Positions 32,876 to 40,883 of a stretch of DNA of 40,885 bases are shown one piece after another. The translations under genes were made by a program, and so were the position numbers. The notes beneath the pieces are model-generated. The model was not told the origin of the DNA and did not search any database. It saw nothing but the letters and a program-made list of their open reading frames with translations. The stretch is taken from assembly GCA_013285595.1 (NCBI GenBank), contig JABDHF010000018.1:1-40885 (forward strand), written 5' to 3'. This DNA is from Bacteroidota bacterium (GTDB lineage: Bacteria > Bacteroidota > Bacteroidia > Chitinophagales > Chitinophagaceae). Numbering within the stretch: the stretch's first letter is position 1; the number at the start of each line of letters is the position of its first letter.

Positions 32876-33496
32876 ATGAAAACAATTGCACTAACGGTAG
32901 CCTCGTTTTTTACGATAATGATAGCCACCCAAATAGCTACCTACGCCCAGGCCGGCGATAAGCTTAACCCTGGAGATATGCTCCCGGCAATGGACGTATC
33001 ACTCCGCAGCGCGAGCGGTTCGGGAACTACACTGAAAGCGGCTTCACAAGAAAACGGATTGCTTGTTATGTTTTCGTGCAATACCTGCCCTTTCGTGATC
33101 AAGAACCAGCCAATCACTCAGAAGGTAATAGACTATGCGGCAGCGCATCATGTTGGTATGGTCATCATCAACTCAAATGAGGCACAGCGTGGCGATCAGG
33201 ACTCTTACCACGCTATGATACAGTATGCAAAGTCTCAAAAGTATTCCGTTCCTTACCTTGTAGATGTTGATGATAATATGGCCGATCTTTTTGGCGCCAG
33301 TCATACCCCGGAAGTATTTTTGTTCAACAAACAAAATAAGCTGGTATACAAAGGTGCAATGAACGACAACCCAGGCGACCCGGGCAGCTATAAGAAAATG
33401 TATGTAGAAGACGCTATCAACGCTATGGTTGCCGGCAAAGAAATAGACCCTAAAGTGACCAAATCTATTGGTTGCGGCATAAAGAGGAAAGCGTAA
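32876..33496 (+). CDS. Thioredoxin-fold (redoxin) secreted protein
   Basis: A 206-residue protein with a signal peptide (MKTIALTVASFFTIMIATQI, cleavage near TYAQA) and a thioredoxin-like domain. The redox motif is CNTCPF within MFSCNTCPFVIKNQP, close to the CxxC of this redoxin subgroup, and GASHTPEVFLFNKQNKLVYKGAMND carries the cis-Pro loop. The end SIGCGIKRKA is also typical of the family. It probably acts in the periplasm or cell envelope in peroxide reduction or thiol exchange. The upstream extension of the same frame is rejected because the promoter lies inside it. Confidence 0.88.
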   Translation: MKTIALTVASFFTIMIATQIATYAQAGDKLNPGDMLPAMDVSLRSASGSGTTLKAASQENGLLVMFSCNTCPFVIKNQPITQKVIDYAAAHHVGMVIINSNEAQRGDQDSYHAMIQYAKSQKYSVPYLVDVDDNMADLFGASHTPEVFLFNKQNKLVYKGAMNDNPGDPGSYKKMYVEDAINAMVAGKEIDPKVTKSIGCGIKRKA

Positions 33497-33548
33497 GTTT
33501 TTCCTGCACGCACCCTTTATTTGAATCATCGATAATTACAACGCTACT

Positions 33549-34313
33549 ATGTCTATCAATAAAGAGTCTGAGCTGGAGGGCATGAAGAGAGCCAGCGAAG
33601 CTGTTGCCCTGACCCTGAAAGAGATGAGCCGGTACGCGGCTCCGGGCATGACTACGAAACACCTGGATGAATATGGCGCACAGATACTGAATGCGATGGG
33701 TGCAAAGTCGGCCCCGTATTTAACCTATGGATTTCCCGGCTACACGTGCATAAGCGTTAACAACGAATTTTGCCACGGTATTCCTTCTCATAAAACCGTC
33801 CTTAAGGAAGGTGATCTTATTAATATAGATGTCTCGGCAGAACTGGATGGGTTTTGGTCGGACAATGGTGGTTCATTTGTGCTAGGTAACGACATTCATC
33901 ACCACCAGCAGCTGATCGACGCCTCTAAGGCTATATTGCAAAAAGCCATCAGCCATATAAAGGGTGGTGTGCGCATTGCAGATATTGGGCACCTGATAGA
34001 AACCGAATCGAAAAAGCGGGGCTATAAGGTGATCAAAAACCTGACAGGCCACGGCATTGGCAGAAGCCTGCATGAAGAGCCGGCGGAGATCGCAAATTAC
34101 CGCGACCGTTTTAATTATACGCGCTTCAGGAAGAACTCAGTAGTGGCCATTGAAACATTTATTTCCACCACCTCTACCATTGCCACCACCCTGCAGGATG
34201 GCTGGACAATGGTGGGGAACAAGGGCGGTTTTATGGCACAGCATGAGCACACGATCATAATAACCGATGGCAAACCGATAGTGCTGACCGAGATGAACGG
34301 GATATGGAATTAG
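33549..34313 (+). CDS. map: Type I methionine aminopeptidase
   Basis: A 254-residue cytoplasmic metalloprotease that removes the initiator methionine. All five metal ligands are visible: Asp94 (INIDVSAEL), Asp105 (WSDNGGS), His168 (TGHGIGRS), Glu202 (AIETFIS) and Glu233 (AQHEHTI), plus His76 in FCHGIP. The usual neighbours secY/infA/rpmJ are absent, so this may be a second map copy or a rearranged locus; the rest of the genome would be needed to tell. A hairpin terminator follows. Confidence 0.95.
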   Translation: MSINKESELEGMKRASEAVALTLKEMSRYAAPGMTTKHLDEYGAQILNAMGAKSAPYLTYGFPGYTCISVNNEFCHGIPSHKTVLKEGDLINIDVSAELDGFWSDNGGSFVLGNDIHHHQQLIDASKAILQKAISHIKGGVRIADIGHLIETESKKRGYKVIKNLTGHGIGRSLHEEPAEIANYRDRFNYTRFRKNSVVAIETFISTTSTIATTLQDGWTMVGNKGGFMAQHEHTIIITDGKPIVLTEMNGIWN

Positions 34314-34339
34314 GTATTGTAACATAAAGACACATCTTT

Positions 34340-34362
34340 AAAGCCCCATAATGGGGCTTTTT
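34340..34362 (+). terminator. Intrinsic terminator after map
   Basis: AAAGCCCC and GGGGCTTT form an 8-base perfect stem with loop ATAAT, followed by a short T-run. Confidence 0.88.
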
Positions 34363-34450
34363 CATTTTCATTACCTTCGTTTATCATTTCTTATATTACC
34401 AGTTCATGTTACTGGCACAAATTTGTAACACTACCCGAAAACTATCTGCT

Positions 34451-34855
34451 ATGAATGAAAAACACAACGACGCCACACACAACCGCCCACAGGGGGCAAG
34501 GACTATAGATGCGCCAGGCGTAAAAATAGACCTGCACGCCTTTACCGAACAGATAAAAAGTGAAGATGCCTGGCAAAAAAGCGACCGCAACAGCATAACC
34601 GTCTTTAAGACAGATGATATGCGCATAGTGCTTGGGGCGTTGCATAAAGGTGCAGAAATGCTACCCCACAAGGCTGAAGGTATCATGAGCATACAGGTAA
34701 TAGATGGCGCTATTGAGGTGAATACCGACGAACTTTCTGAAACAATAAGCGCAGGGCAAATGGTGGCTATTCATAAGGATTGCAACTATAGGGTAGTAGC
34801 TACAGAAGAGACTACTTATCTGCTCACCATGAGCAAAGTACATGCAGCTATTTAA
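34451..34855 (+). CDS. Small cupin-like protein
   Basis: A 134-residue protein with double-stranded beta-helix pattern: MRIVLGALHKGAEMLPHKAEGIMSIQVIDGAIEVNTDE then ETISAGQMVAIHKDCNYRVVATEETTYLLTMS. The metal-binding histidines of active cupins are only partly present (LPHKAEG, IHKD), so a binding or regulatory function is as likely as an enzyme. ATG at 34451 is chosen; an upstream in-frame TTG/ATG region (34406) lacks domain content. It lies 33 bases before cvfB. Confidence 0.75.
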   Translation: MNEKHNDATHNRPQGARTIDAPGVKIDLHAFTEQIKSEDAWQKSDRNSITVFKTDDMRIVLGALHKGAEMLPHKAEGIMSIQVIDGAIEVNTDELSETISAGQMVAIHKDCNYRVVATEETTYLLTMSKVHAAI

Positions 34856-34887
34856 CTTTTCGGGCAATAGCTGTATATTGCTGAGCT

Positions 34888-35724
34888 ATGGTACAGGTAG
34901 GGCAATACAATACACTTAAGGTAGTAAAGGCCGTGGATTTCGGCATGTACCTGGATGGCGGGGCAGATGAGATACTGCTACCAAAGCGCTATGTGCCCGA
35001 TGGGCTGCAGCCCGGCGATGAAATAACCGTATTCGTTTATCATGACAACGATGGCAGGCTGATAGCCACCACGTTGCACCCCTATGCAGCGGTAGGCGAT
35101 ATAGCTATGATGGAAGTAGCAGACGTAAACGCAAGTGGCGCCTTTCTAAAATGGGGACTGATGAAGGATGTGTTTGTACCTATATCTCAGCAGGAGAACA
35201 GGATGAAGCCCGGCGACAAGCGGCTGGTGCGGCTATACATAGACGAAAAGACGGGCAGGGTAACAGCCACCGAAAAGATAGATAAATACCTGAGTAACTA
35301 TGAGCTTACGGTTGCAGAACATGAGCAAGTGAGCGTGCTGGTGTACCAGAAAACCGACATTGGCTATAAGGTGATCGTCAATAGTAAGCACCTGGGTGTG
35401 CTGCATTTTAACGAGGTCTTTAAAGAACTGGAAATAGGCGATAAACTCAGTGGCTTTGTAAAGCACATACGGCCCGATAATAAGATAGATGTATCGCCGG
35501 GAGTGATGGGGTATACCAGGGTGGTAGGGGAGGAGGAGCGTATACTATCGCTGCTGCAGCAAAATAATGGCTACCTGCCCTACAACGATAAGTCCGGCCC
35601 GGATGAAATTCATGCCTTTTTCGGGATGAGCAAGAAGACCTTTAAGATGACGCTAGGGGCTTTGTATAAGAAGCGTAAGATCAGCTTTATACAAACCGGT
35701 ACTAAACTTGAAGAAGGTGACTAG
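34888..35724 (+). CDS. cvfB: S1 RNA-binding protein CvfB family
   Basis: A 278-residue protein with three S1-like domains and a winged-helix C-terminus. Landmarks are GQYNTLKVVKAVDFGMYLD, DEILLPKRYVP, NASGAFLKWGLMKDVFVPIS, SKHLGVLHFNEVFKELEIGD and the end FFGMSKKTFKMTLGALYKKR. CvfB (YitL) proteins bind RNA and affect virulence or stress in Gram-positive species; in Bacteroidota the role is unstudied. Single gene, following the cupin by 32 bases. Confidence 0.9.
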   Translation: MVQVGQYNTLKVVKAVDFGMYLDGGADEILLPKRYVPDGLQPGDEITVFVYHDNDGRLIATTLHPYAAVGDIAMMEVADVNASGAFLKWGLMKDVFVPISQQENRMKPGDKRLVRLYIDEKTGRVTATEKIDKYLSNYELTVAEHEQVSVLVYQKTDIGYKVIVNSKHLGVLHFNEVFKELEIGDKLSGFVKHIRPDNKIDVSPGVMGYTRVVGEEERILSLLQQNNGYLPYNDKSGPDEIHAFFGMSKKTFKMTLGALYKKRKISFIQTGTKLEEGD

Positions 35725-35859
35725 CTTAGGGTTTTCATGTGGTTATATATGTGAAACTGAGGAGGAACTTGTGTTTTCCTGAATTTTGCGCTGTTTAAAA
35801 TGTATATTATATATATTAATTTATCAATTACGGATGTTCTTTTCCTTATAGGACTTTAT

Positions 35860-35867
35860 TACTTTTG
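35860..35867 (+). promoter_or_regulatory. TAnnTTTG -7 element for the second HEPN-MNT pair
   Basis: TACTTTTG, 11 bases before the ATG at 35879 that begins the full-length HEPN frame, supporting that upstream start rather than the ATG at 35939. Confidence 0.5.
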
Positions 35868-35878
35868 CATGGAAGATG

Positions 35879-36271
35879 ATGACGAAAGAAGATCATATTG
35901 CCCACTAGCTTAAAACTTCTGAAGATGATGAGTTAACTATGAGTTTGCTATTTAAAGACGGGCAAAATACTCATAGCTTGTTTTTTGGCCATCTTTATCT
36001 AGAGAAAATCTGTAAGGCTTTATGGATAAAGAATAATAACGGGAATACACCGCCATTTATACATAACCTATTGAAGCTGTTGTCTTCCGCAGACACTGGA
36101 TTATCAGACAATGATTTGTCTTTTCTTGATGATTTAAATGATTATCAACTGTCAGGGAGATACCCAGATTATACGAATCAATTGAAGAAACAGACAACAA
36201 AAGATTATACTGAATATAGTATTAACTATATTAAAAAGATCAGCGAATGTTTACGAAAAAAGATCTCATAA
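35879..36271 (+). pseudogene. HEPN-domain gene interrupted by an in-frame TAG
   Basis: The frame from ATG 35879 reads MTKEDHIAH, then TAG (35906-35908), then LKTSEDDELTMSLLFKDG... without further stops to 36271. From memory the family has Trp at this position (…HW/YW..T…), so TGG has become TAG. Downstream the HEPN core is intact: HSLFFGHLYLEKICKALWI, IHNLLKLL, and DYQLSGRYPDY. A shortened 110-residue protein could start at ATG 35939 but would lack the first helix. It could be a recent nonsense mutation, an amber readthrough, or a functional truncated form. The MNT partner overlaps by 25 bases and looks intact. No Rx4-6H motif is evident. Confidence 0.75.
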
Positions 36272-36573
36272 AATATATAACAGATTACATAGCCGAATGT
36301 AATAAACTAGGTGTGTGCTTTAAAAAAGTAATACTTTTTGGTTCTTATGCGCGCAATACTCCACACGAATGGAGCGATGTTGACTTAGCTCTTGTTTCGG
36401 ACGATTTTTCGGGAATGAGATTAGATGATAGGCATAAAATATCGCTAGCTAACATTAAATTTGTTGACATTGAACCGCATATATTTAACTCTGCTTATTT
36501 TGAAAAAGGAGATCCATTTATTGAGGAGATAGTAAAGACAGGCAGGGAAATAAAATTAAAACAAGGCATCTGA
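36247..36573 (+). CDS. MNT-type minimal nucleotidyltransferase (pair 2)
   Basis: A 108-residue MNT protein with the active-site pattern intact: FGSYARNTPHEWSDVDLALV, Gly32-Ser33, Asp44 and Asp46. It overlaps the end of the HEPN gene by 25 bases, so the order is HEPN then MNT, opposite to the pair at 22916-23625. If the HEPN is non-functional, the antitoxin would be an orphan. It converges with the molybdopterin gene, 31 bases away. Confidence 0.88.
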   Translation: MFTKKDLIKYITDYIAECNKLGVCFKKVILFGSYARNTPHEWSDVDLALVSDDFSGMRLDDRHKISLANIKFVDIEPHIFNSAYFEKGDPFIEEIVKTGREIKLKQGI

Positions 36574-36604
36574 TCTTACAAAGCAGTCCAAGTTAATCGG
36601 ACGT

Positions 36605-37372
36605 TCACAATCCCGAAAAATAATCATATCCCCGCTCTGCCCAATAGTCTGCCGGCTTATCGTTGCTGAAGAACATAACGCCTATACGCTTGAGGTGCTT
36701 GATACCGTATTTTACGGGTATGATGAGGCGGAGGGGATAGCCCTGATTTTGAGGTAGTGGCTTGCCGTTCATTTCGTAGCAAAGCAGGGTTTGTGGTTGC
36801 AGCATACTGGGCATGTCGTTGCCTACATAGTAGCTTTCGTCGGGCGTTACCATGCCTACATAGTGCATAGCGGTCTGCTGCACCAGGTTGTACTTTTTCA
36901 TAAAGTCGCTAAAGCGTACCCCTCCCCACCAGGTCACCTGGCTCCAGCCTTCCACGCACTTAAAGTCAAATACTACCTCTGTTTTGGGTAGCGCTTTTAT
37001 ATCGTCTATGGTTAGTGACAGTGTGTCACCGGGGTTGCGCACTACCCTCAGTCGCCAGCTTGTGTCCAGCTCTCCGTCCATGCCTACATCTCCGTTTACG
37101 CGCACCTTTTTCACGGCATCTGACTTCGGGAATTTTTTCGCCTCTCTTGTTTTACTATAAAAGAGGCTAAACATTTTTTCATTGGCCTTGAGCCCGCCCC
37201 TTAATGTTGGCTGCACATTATTTGCATCCGCAGGCTCATTATATAACCTTGCAAAAAGCAACCCACCGCAGGCAAGGCACACGAAGAAAACAGAGAAGGC
37301 GATGATGGTGCGCCGCCTGATCTCCTGCTCTACGGTTCGTTTTTTGGGTACTTTATTTGCAGGGCTATTCAT
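36605..37372 (-). CDS. Molybdopterin-dependent oxidoreductase, sulfite-oxidase fold
   Basis: A 255-residue protein with an N-terminal membrane anchor (about residues 24-42) and a periplasmic molybdopterin domain. FKCVEGWSQVTWWGGVRFSDF contains the Mo-ligand Cys and the surrounding motif of YedY/sulfite-oxidase-like enzymes; MLQPQTLLCYEMNGKPLPQNQGYPLRLIIPVKYGIKHLKRI is the conserved pterin-binding C-terminal part. It starts 8 bases inside the cytochrome b gene's end, so they form an operon. Unlike MsrP it has no Tat signal, and the anchor replaces it. Substrate is unknown. Confidence 0.88.
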   Translation of the reverse strand: MNSPANKVPKKRTVEQEIRRRTIIAFSVFFVCLACGGLLFARLYNEPADANNVQPTLRGGLKANEKMFSLFYSKTREAKKFPKSDAVKKVRVNGDVGMDGELDTSWRLRVVRNPGDTLSLTIDDIKALPKTEVVFDFKCVEGWSQVTWWGGVRFSDFMKKYNLVQQTAMHYVGMVTPDESYYVGNDMPSMLQPQTLLCYEMNGKPLPQNQGYPLRLIIPVKYGIKHLKRIGVMFFSNDKPADYWAERGYDYFSGL

Positions 37373-38090
37373 TTTTTACTTCATTTATTTTATGCTCATC
37401 GTCAGCAAAAACCGGTGCGGACGTTGCTACTATATCATCTGTCTTTTCTACTTCAAAGCCAGTCACCATTGCCTGGAAGTTGTTCCACCCGGCAAGTATT
37501 ACCTGGCCTACATGAATAAGGAAAAACAACGCGTAACCTATAGTTAGCGCAAAATGAATGATTCGCGCCCATTCATAGCCGCCACATAAAGCACACAACC
37601 AATAAAGCTGTATAGGTTTGTATATAGCCAGCCCGGTAATTATAGACCCGAAGCCCATTACTACAATGGCAGTATAGGCAATACGCTGGGCAGCATTGTA
37701 TTTGTTTTGTGGTGGGGCTGTTTTACGTATGTGAAGGTCGTGCAGTACTACCAGCCATGCTTCTTTGAAGGAGTGTTTGTTTGGCAGAAGGTAACGCCAC
37801 TCGCCAGATATGGCAGTGTAGAGCACATATAAAGTTCCGTTCAGAAAGAAGAACCACATAAAAAAGAAGTGGAACGCCATGCCGGTAGATAGCTTGAAGG
37901 GTACATGCAGCGCATCGTAAAACGACTGTGGAAAAAACTTGAGCAGTGTGGTATCTCCCCAGCCAAGCCTGTAAACATCATTGGCCCAATAGATAAGCAA
38001 CCCGCTCCATATCATAATAGTGAGCACAGGAAAATTGACCCAGTGAAACCAGCGGATAGCCAAGGGGTGTTTGTTTACAATTCGCTTCAT
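37365..38090 (-). CDS. Cytochrome b561-type membrane electron carrier
   Basis: A 241-residue integral membrane protein with about five spans and heme-ligand histidines: NKHPLAIRWFHWVNFPVLTI, FKLSTGMAFHFFFMWFFFL, ARIIHFALTIGYALFFLIHVGQVI. This is the cytochrome b/b6 pattern of formate dehydrogenase gamma and Ni/Fe hydrogenase cytochrome subunits. It passes electrons from the quinone pool to (or from) the molybdopterin enzyme whose gene overlaps its 3' end by 8 bases. Confidence 0.87.
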   Translation of the reverse strand: MKRIVNKHPLAIRWFHWVNFPVLTIMIWSGLLIYWANDVYRLGWGDTTLLKFFPQSFYDALHVPFKLSTGMAFHFFFMWFFFLNGTLYVLYTAISGEWRYLLPNKHSFKEAWLVVLHDLHIRKTAPPQNKYNAAQRIAYTAIVVMGFGSIITGLAIYKPIQLYWLCALCGGYEWARIIHFALTIGYALFFLIHVGQVILAGWNNFQAMVTGFEVEKTDDIVATSAPVFADDEHKINEVKNE

Positions 38091-38197
38091 TTACAGGTAG
38101 TTATTGCTAACTATAATAAATGTACGAACAATAGCAGGAAAAAGTTGGTATCGGGTATCCGCGAGTGCAAAGCTTACAGCACAGTATAAGTATAGGC

Positions 38198-38224
38198 AAA
38201 AAAAATCCTCACAAATGTGAGGAT
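38198..38224 (-). terminator. Intrinsic terminator after the YXWGXW-like gene (minus strand)
   Basis: ATCCTCAC and GTGAGGAT (38205-38212 and 38217-38224) form a perfect 8-base stem with an AAAT loop. The A-run on the plus strand (38198-38205) is a T-run for minus-strand transcripts. Confidence 0.88.
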
Positions 38225-38231
38225 CAGATTT

Positions 38232-38528
38232 TTAACGCCAGTGGCCGGCTTTCCAGTATTCGCCGCGGCCTTTTTTTGACCAGCGGCCGGCTACCCAGGC
38301 TGCACCGGGATGTGGTGGCTCTGCCCAATGCCCGCCGGTAAATACATAGGTATTACCACGTGGCTCCCACTCTTCGTCTATCCACACGTGGCGCGGGCTT
38401 GGGGCTACTGCACGCTCATAGTGCGGGCGTGCCGGCCTTACATTTACTACAATTTGCGCATTGCTGGTAAATGCGCCGCATGTGAGTGCAATAGCCAGCA
38501 TAAACAACATTCTTTTCATACTTTTCAT
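38232..38528 (-). CDS. Small secreted protein with YXWGXW-like repeats
   Basis: A 98-residue protein with signal peptide MKSMKRMLFMLAIALTCGAF cleaved near SNAQ. The mature part is short and rich in Trp, Pro, Gly and His: HVWIDEEWEPRGNTYVF, GGHWAEPPHPGAAWVAGRW, GEYWKAGHWR, repeating the aromatic W-x-x-G-x-W-like pattern of the YXWGXW family. Role unknown; probably a cell-envelope associated protein. It stands alone with a strong terminator just after the stop. Confidence 0.75.
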   Translation of the reverse strand: MKSMKRMLFMLAIALTCGAFTSNAQIVVNVRPARPHYERAVAPSPRHVWIDEEWEPRGNTYVFTGGHWAEPPHPGAAWVAGRWSKKGRGEYWKAGHWR

Positions 38529-38660
38529 GGTTTATTTCATTTTGGTTATAGTAGTTAGAGCAAAAAAATTGTGCCGGGTTTAAACGCTCCGCTATTATTT
38601 AGTGTTTTAACATTTTTAGCTTTTAGCTGTTCTTATTTACTAATCCATTAAATTAGCGGC

Positions 38661-39689
38661 ATGGCGGCTAAAAAGAAAAGAGGCTTAGGCTTTTATATAC
38701 TGCTCATTATCATTGTATTGGGGCTCGTGGCTGCTTTCAAGGCGTTTGGGCCTGCTACCGGCACCTTTACAAAGGGCGAGTACCTGTATATACATACCGG
38801 CTGGAATTATGACCAGGTGAAAACGGAACTGCAGCAAGACGGCTTTGTTACAGATATGTTCAGTTTTGACTTTTTGGCAAAACTGGCGAAGCTGCCTGCC
38901 CATATACACCCCGGTAAGTACAAGATCAATGGCACGATGAGCAACTACAACATGATACGTATGCTGCGATCGGGCAGGCAAACGCCTGTGAAGCTGGTTA
39001 TTAATAAGTTGCGTACCAAACAAGACCTTATTAACCTGCTGTCGTCTAACCTGGAAGCAGACTCGGCCACATTAAAACAAATGCTGGGCGATGCTTCTTA
39101 CCTATCTCAGTTTAATGTGGACACCAATACAGCATTGTGCCTGGTAATGCCCGATACTTATGACTTTTTCTGGAACATAAGTGCCGATAAGGCATTTAGA
39201 AAGATAGAGCGGAACTATACCCATTTTTGGGACGATGCACGAAAACAACAAGCTAAAGCCCAGGGCTTAAAACCGACCCAGGCGATAACACTGGCGTCTA
39301 TAGTAGATGAAGAAACCAATATGAATGATGATAAGCCCAATATAGCCAGCGTATACCTCAACAGGGTACACAAAGGCATGAAACTACAGGCCGACCCAAC
39401 AGTGAAATATGCAGTAGGCGACTTTGCCATACGCAGGGTAACGGGGCCTATGCTGCAAACCGAATCGCCCTATAATACCTATATGTATGAAGGACTACCT
39501 CCGGGGCCTATTTGCACACCATCAGTACACTCGATCGAAGCAGTATTACAAGCTCCCCAGACTAATTATTTGTACTTCTGCGCCAGTGCAGATTTTAGTG
39601 GTCACTCTGTATTTGCAGCTACATTTGACGAGCAGTTGAAAAATGCACACGCCTATCAAAAGGCGCTGGATGCGAGAGGCATACATTAA
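38661..39689 (+). CDS. mltG: Endolytic transglycosylase MltG (YceG family)
   Basis: A 342-residue inner-membrane protein that cleaves nascent glycan strands and limits their length. N-terminal anchor FYILLIIIVLGLVAAFKAF (11-29), a LysM-like region, and the catalytic YceG domain with ITLASIVDEETN (about 209-220, Glu217/Glu218), SVYLNRV, KLQADPTVKYA and SPYNTYMYEGLPPGPICTP. All landmarks are present and the length is standard. A TAAATTAG sequence just before the ATG resembles the phylum -7 element. It is followed 12 bases later by an ankyrin lipoprotein gene. Confidence 0.95.
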   Translation: MAAKKKRGLGFYILLIIIVLGLVAAFKAFGPATGTFTKGEYLYIHTGWNYDQVKTELQQDGFVTDMFSFDFLAKLAKLPAHIHPGKYKINGTMSNYNMIRMLRSGRQTPVKLVINKLRTKQDLINLLSSNLEADSATLKQMLGDASYLSQFNVDTNTALCLVMPDTYDFFWNISADKAFRKIERNYTHFWDDARKQQAKAQGLKPTQAITLASIVDEETNMNDDKPNIASVYLNRVHKGMKLQADPTVKYAVGDFAIRRVTGPMLQTESPYNTYMYEGLPPGPICTPSVHSIEAVLQAPQTNYLYFCASADFSGHSVFAATFDEQLKNAHAYQKALDARGIH

Positions 39690-39701
39690 AGACATTTTAG
39701 T

Positions 39702-40484
39702 ATGGGAAAGCAGGTGCTGTTTCTTTTATGCATACTTACATTAGGCGGTACGGGCTGCGGTCCAGATTACATGCCCGGGTTTGATTTTAAGTTGTTTCGG
39801 CAAACCCCTGTTGCTCGGCTTGCAAGAGCGGTAGAAACAGATGATACTGCAGCGATCGAAAAAATACTGAGAGATAAAAGCATTGACGTAGATTACCAGG
39901 AGCCGAAATTTGGACAAGCATTACTGGCGCTCAGCATAGTAAATAATAAACTGGGTGCAGCAGGCAAATTGCTGCAACATGGAGCAAGCCCAAATAAGCG
40001 AACAAAACATGATACAAATGCATTGTTTGACGCATTAACGTATACTTTTAACTGCGATACTATAGCCCTGAAATTGCTAATAAGGTATGGAGCAGATGTA
40101 AATGCTATACATGCAGACACAGAAGATCATAACGATTTGATAGAAACACCATTGATGGCAGCTATAGGCCCGGAAGATTGTATAGACAGGGTGAAGGTAT
40201 TGGTTGCGGCAGGCGCTGATATCAATAAATGTACCTATTATCCCGGTTATGGAGCACTAACCGATGCATTGATTATGGAAAACATGGATGTCGTAAAATA
40301 TCTCATTGTCGACAAAAATGCAACCATTCCAAAGTACTGCTACAAAAGAGATCTGGATACCAGTAACATACAATATCTGACCGTAACCGATATGCTAAAT
40401 GGAGGCAACTATGGAACTGATTCAAGCAGGTACAGGCTTAGAACGGAAATTCTGGTTTATATGAAAAGCAAAGGCTTAAAATAA
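39702..40484 (+). CDS. Ankyrin-repeat lipoprotein
   Basis: A 260-residue lipoprotein: signal MGKQVLFLLCILTLGGTGCG with lipobox GTGC. The mature part contains degenerate ankyrin repeats: ALLALSIVNNKLGAAGKLLQHGASPN, TIALKLLIRYGADVNAI, DRVKVLVAAGADINKCT, NMDVVKYLIVDKNATI. A role in protein-protein interaction in the envelope is likely; partner unknown. It follows mltG closely and may be in the same transcript. Confidence 0.85.
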   Translation: MGKQVLFLLCILTLGGTGCGPDYMPGFDFKLFRQTPVARLARAVETDDTAAIEKILRDKSIDVDYQEPKFGQALLALSIVNNKLGAAGKLLQHGASPNKRTKHDTNALFDALTYTFNCDTIALKLLIRYGADVNAIHADTEDHNDLIETPLMAAIGPEDCIDRVKVLVAAGADINKCTYYPGYGALTDALIMENMDVVKYLIVDKNATIPKYCYKRDLDTSNIQYLTVTDMLNGGNYGTDSSRYRLRTEILVYMKSKGLK

Positions 40485-40496
40485 AGTAGCTAAATG

Positions 40497-40883
40497 TTAT
40501 ACTGCATTCAGGCTTAGCGCATATTCCTTTTCCTTCTGCCTGTCTTTCCTAAAAAAGAAAATGTAATACACAAGCAGCAGTGTAATGCCTGCCAGGAATA
40601 TAAAGACCGCATACTTTTTGTAATCTTTATCTATGCCCAGGAACTCGGTGAGCATCCAGACAGAGTTAGCTAATATCCAAAGGCAAACTGCAAGATTATG
40701 AAATAGTTCGGGGCGGATATGGCGCGATTTCCACGTAATATAAAAGGCCACGCTTAGCGTCGGGAAAATCATAAATATGCCCCCGGGTTTCCACACCATA
40801 GCCCAGCAGGTATCTTTGAGCAGCCAAAGGAAGATGTGCCCATTCTCTATCCAGCGGAAAGAGGGTTCTACTTTTATAGTGTC
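40497..40883 (-). CDS. Uncharacterised membrane protein, 5' end beyond the window
   Basis: The frame is open from the window edge (DTIKVEPSFRWIENGHIFLW... ) to the stop at 40497; at least 128 residues. Hydrophobic spans include FMIFPTLSVAFYITW, LFHNLAVCLWILANSVWMLTE and YAVFIFLAGITLLLVYYIFFF, ending in a basic tail (RKDRQKEKEYA). I recognise the pattern from uncharacterised Bacteroidota membrane proteins but cannot name a function. An internal ATG at 40799 is not the start because the upstream codons are continuous and similar in character. It converges with the ankyrin gene (12 bases). Confidence 0.7.
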   Translation of the reverse strand, partial: DTIKVEPSFRWIENGHIFLWLLKDTCWAMVWKPGGIFMIFPTLSVAFYITWKSRHIRPELFHNLAVCLWILANSVWMLTEFLGIDKDYKKYAVFIFLAGITLLLVYYIFFFRKDRQKEKEYALSLNAV

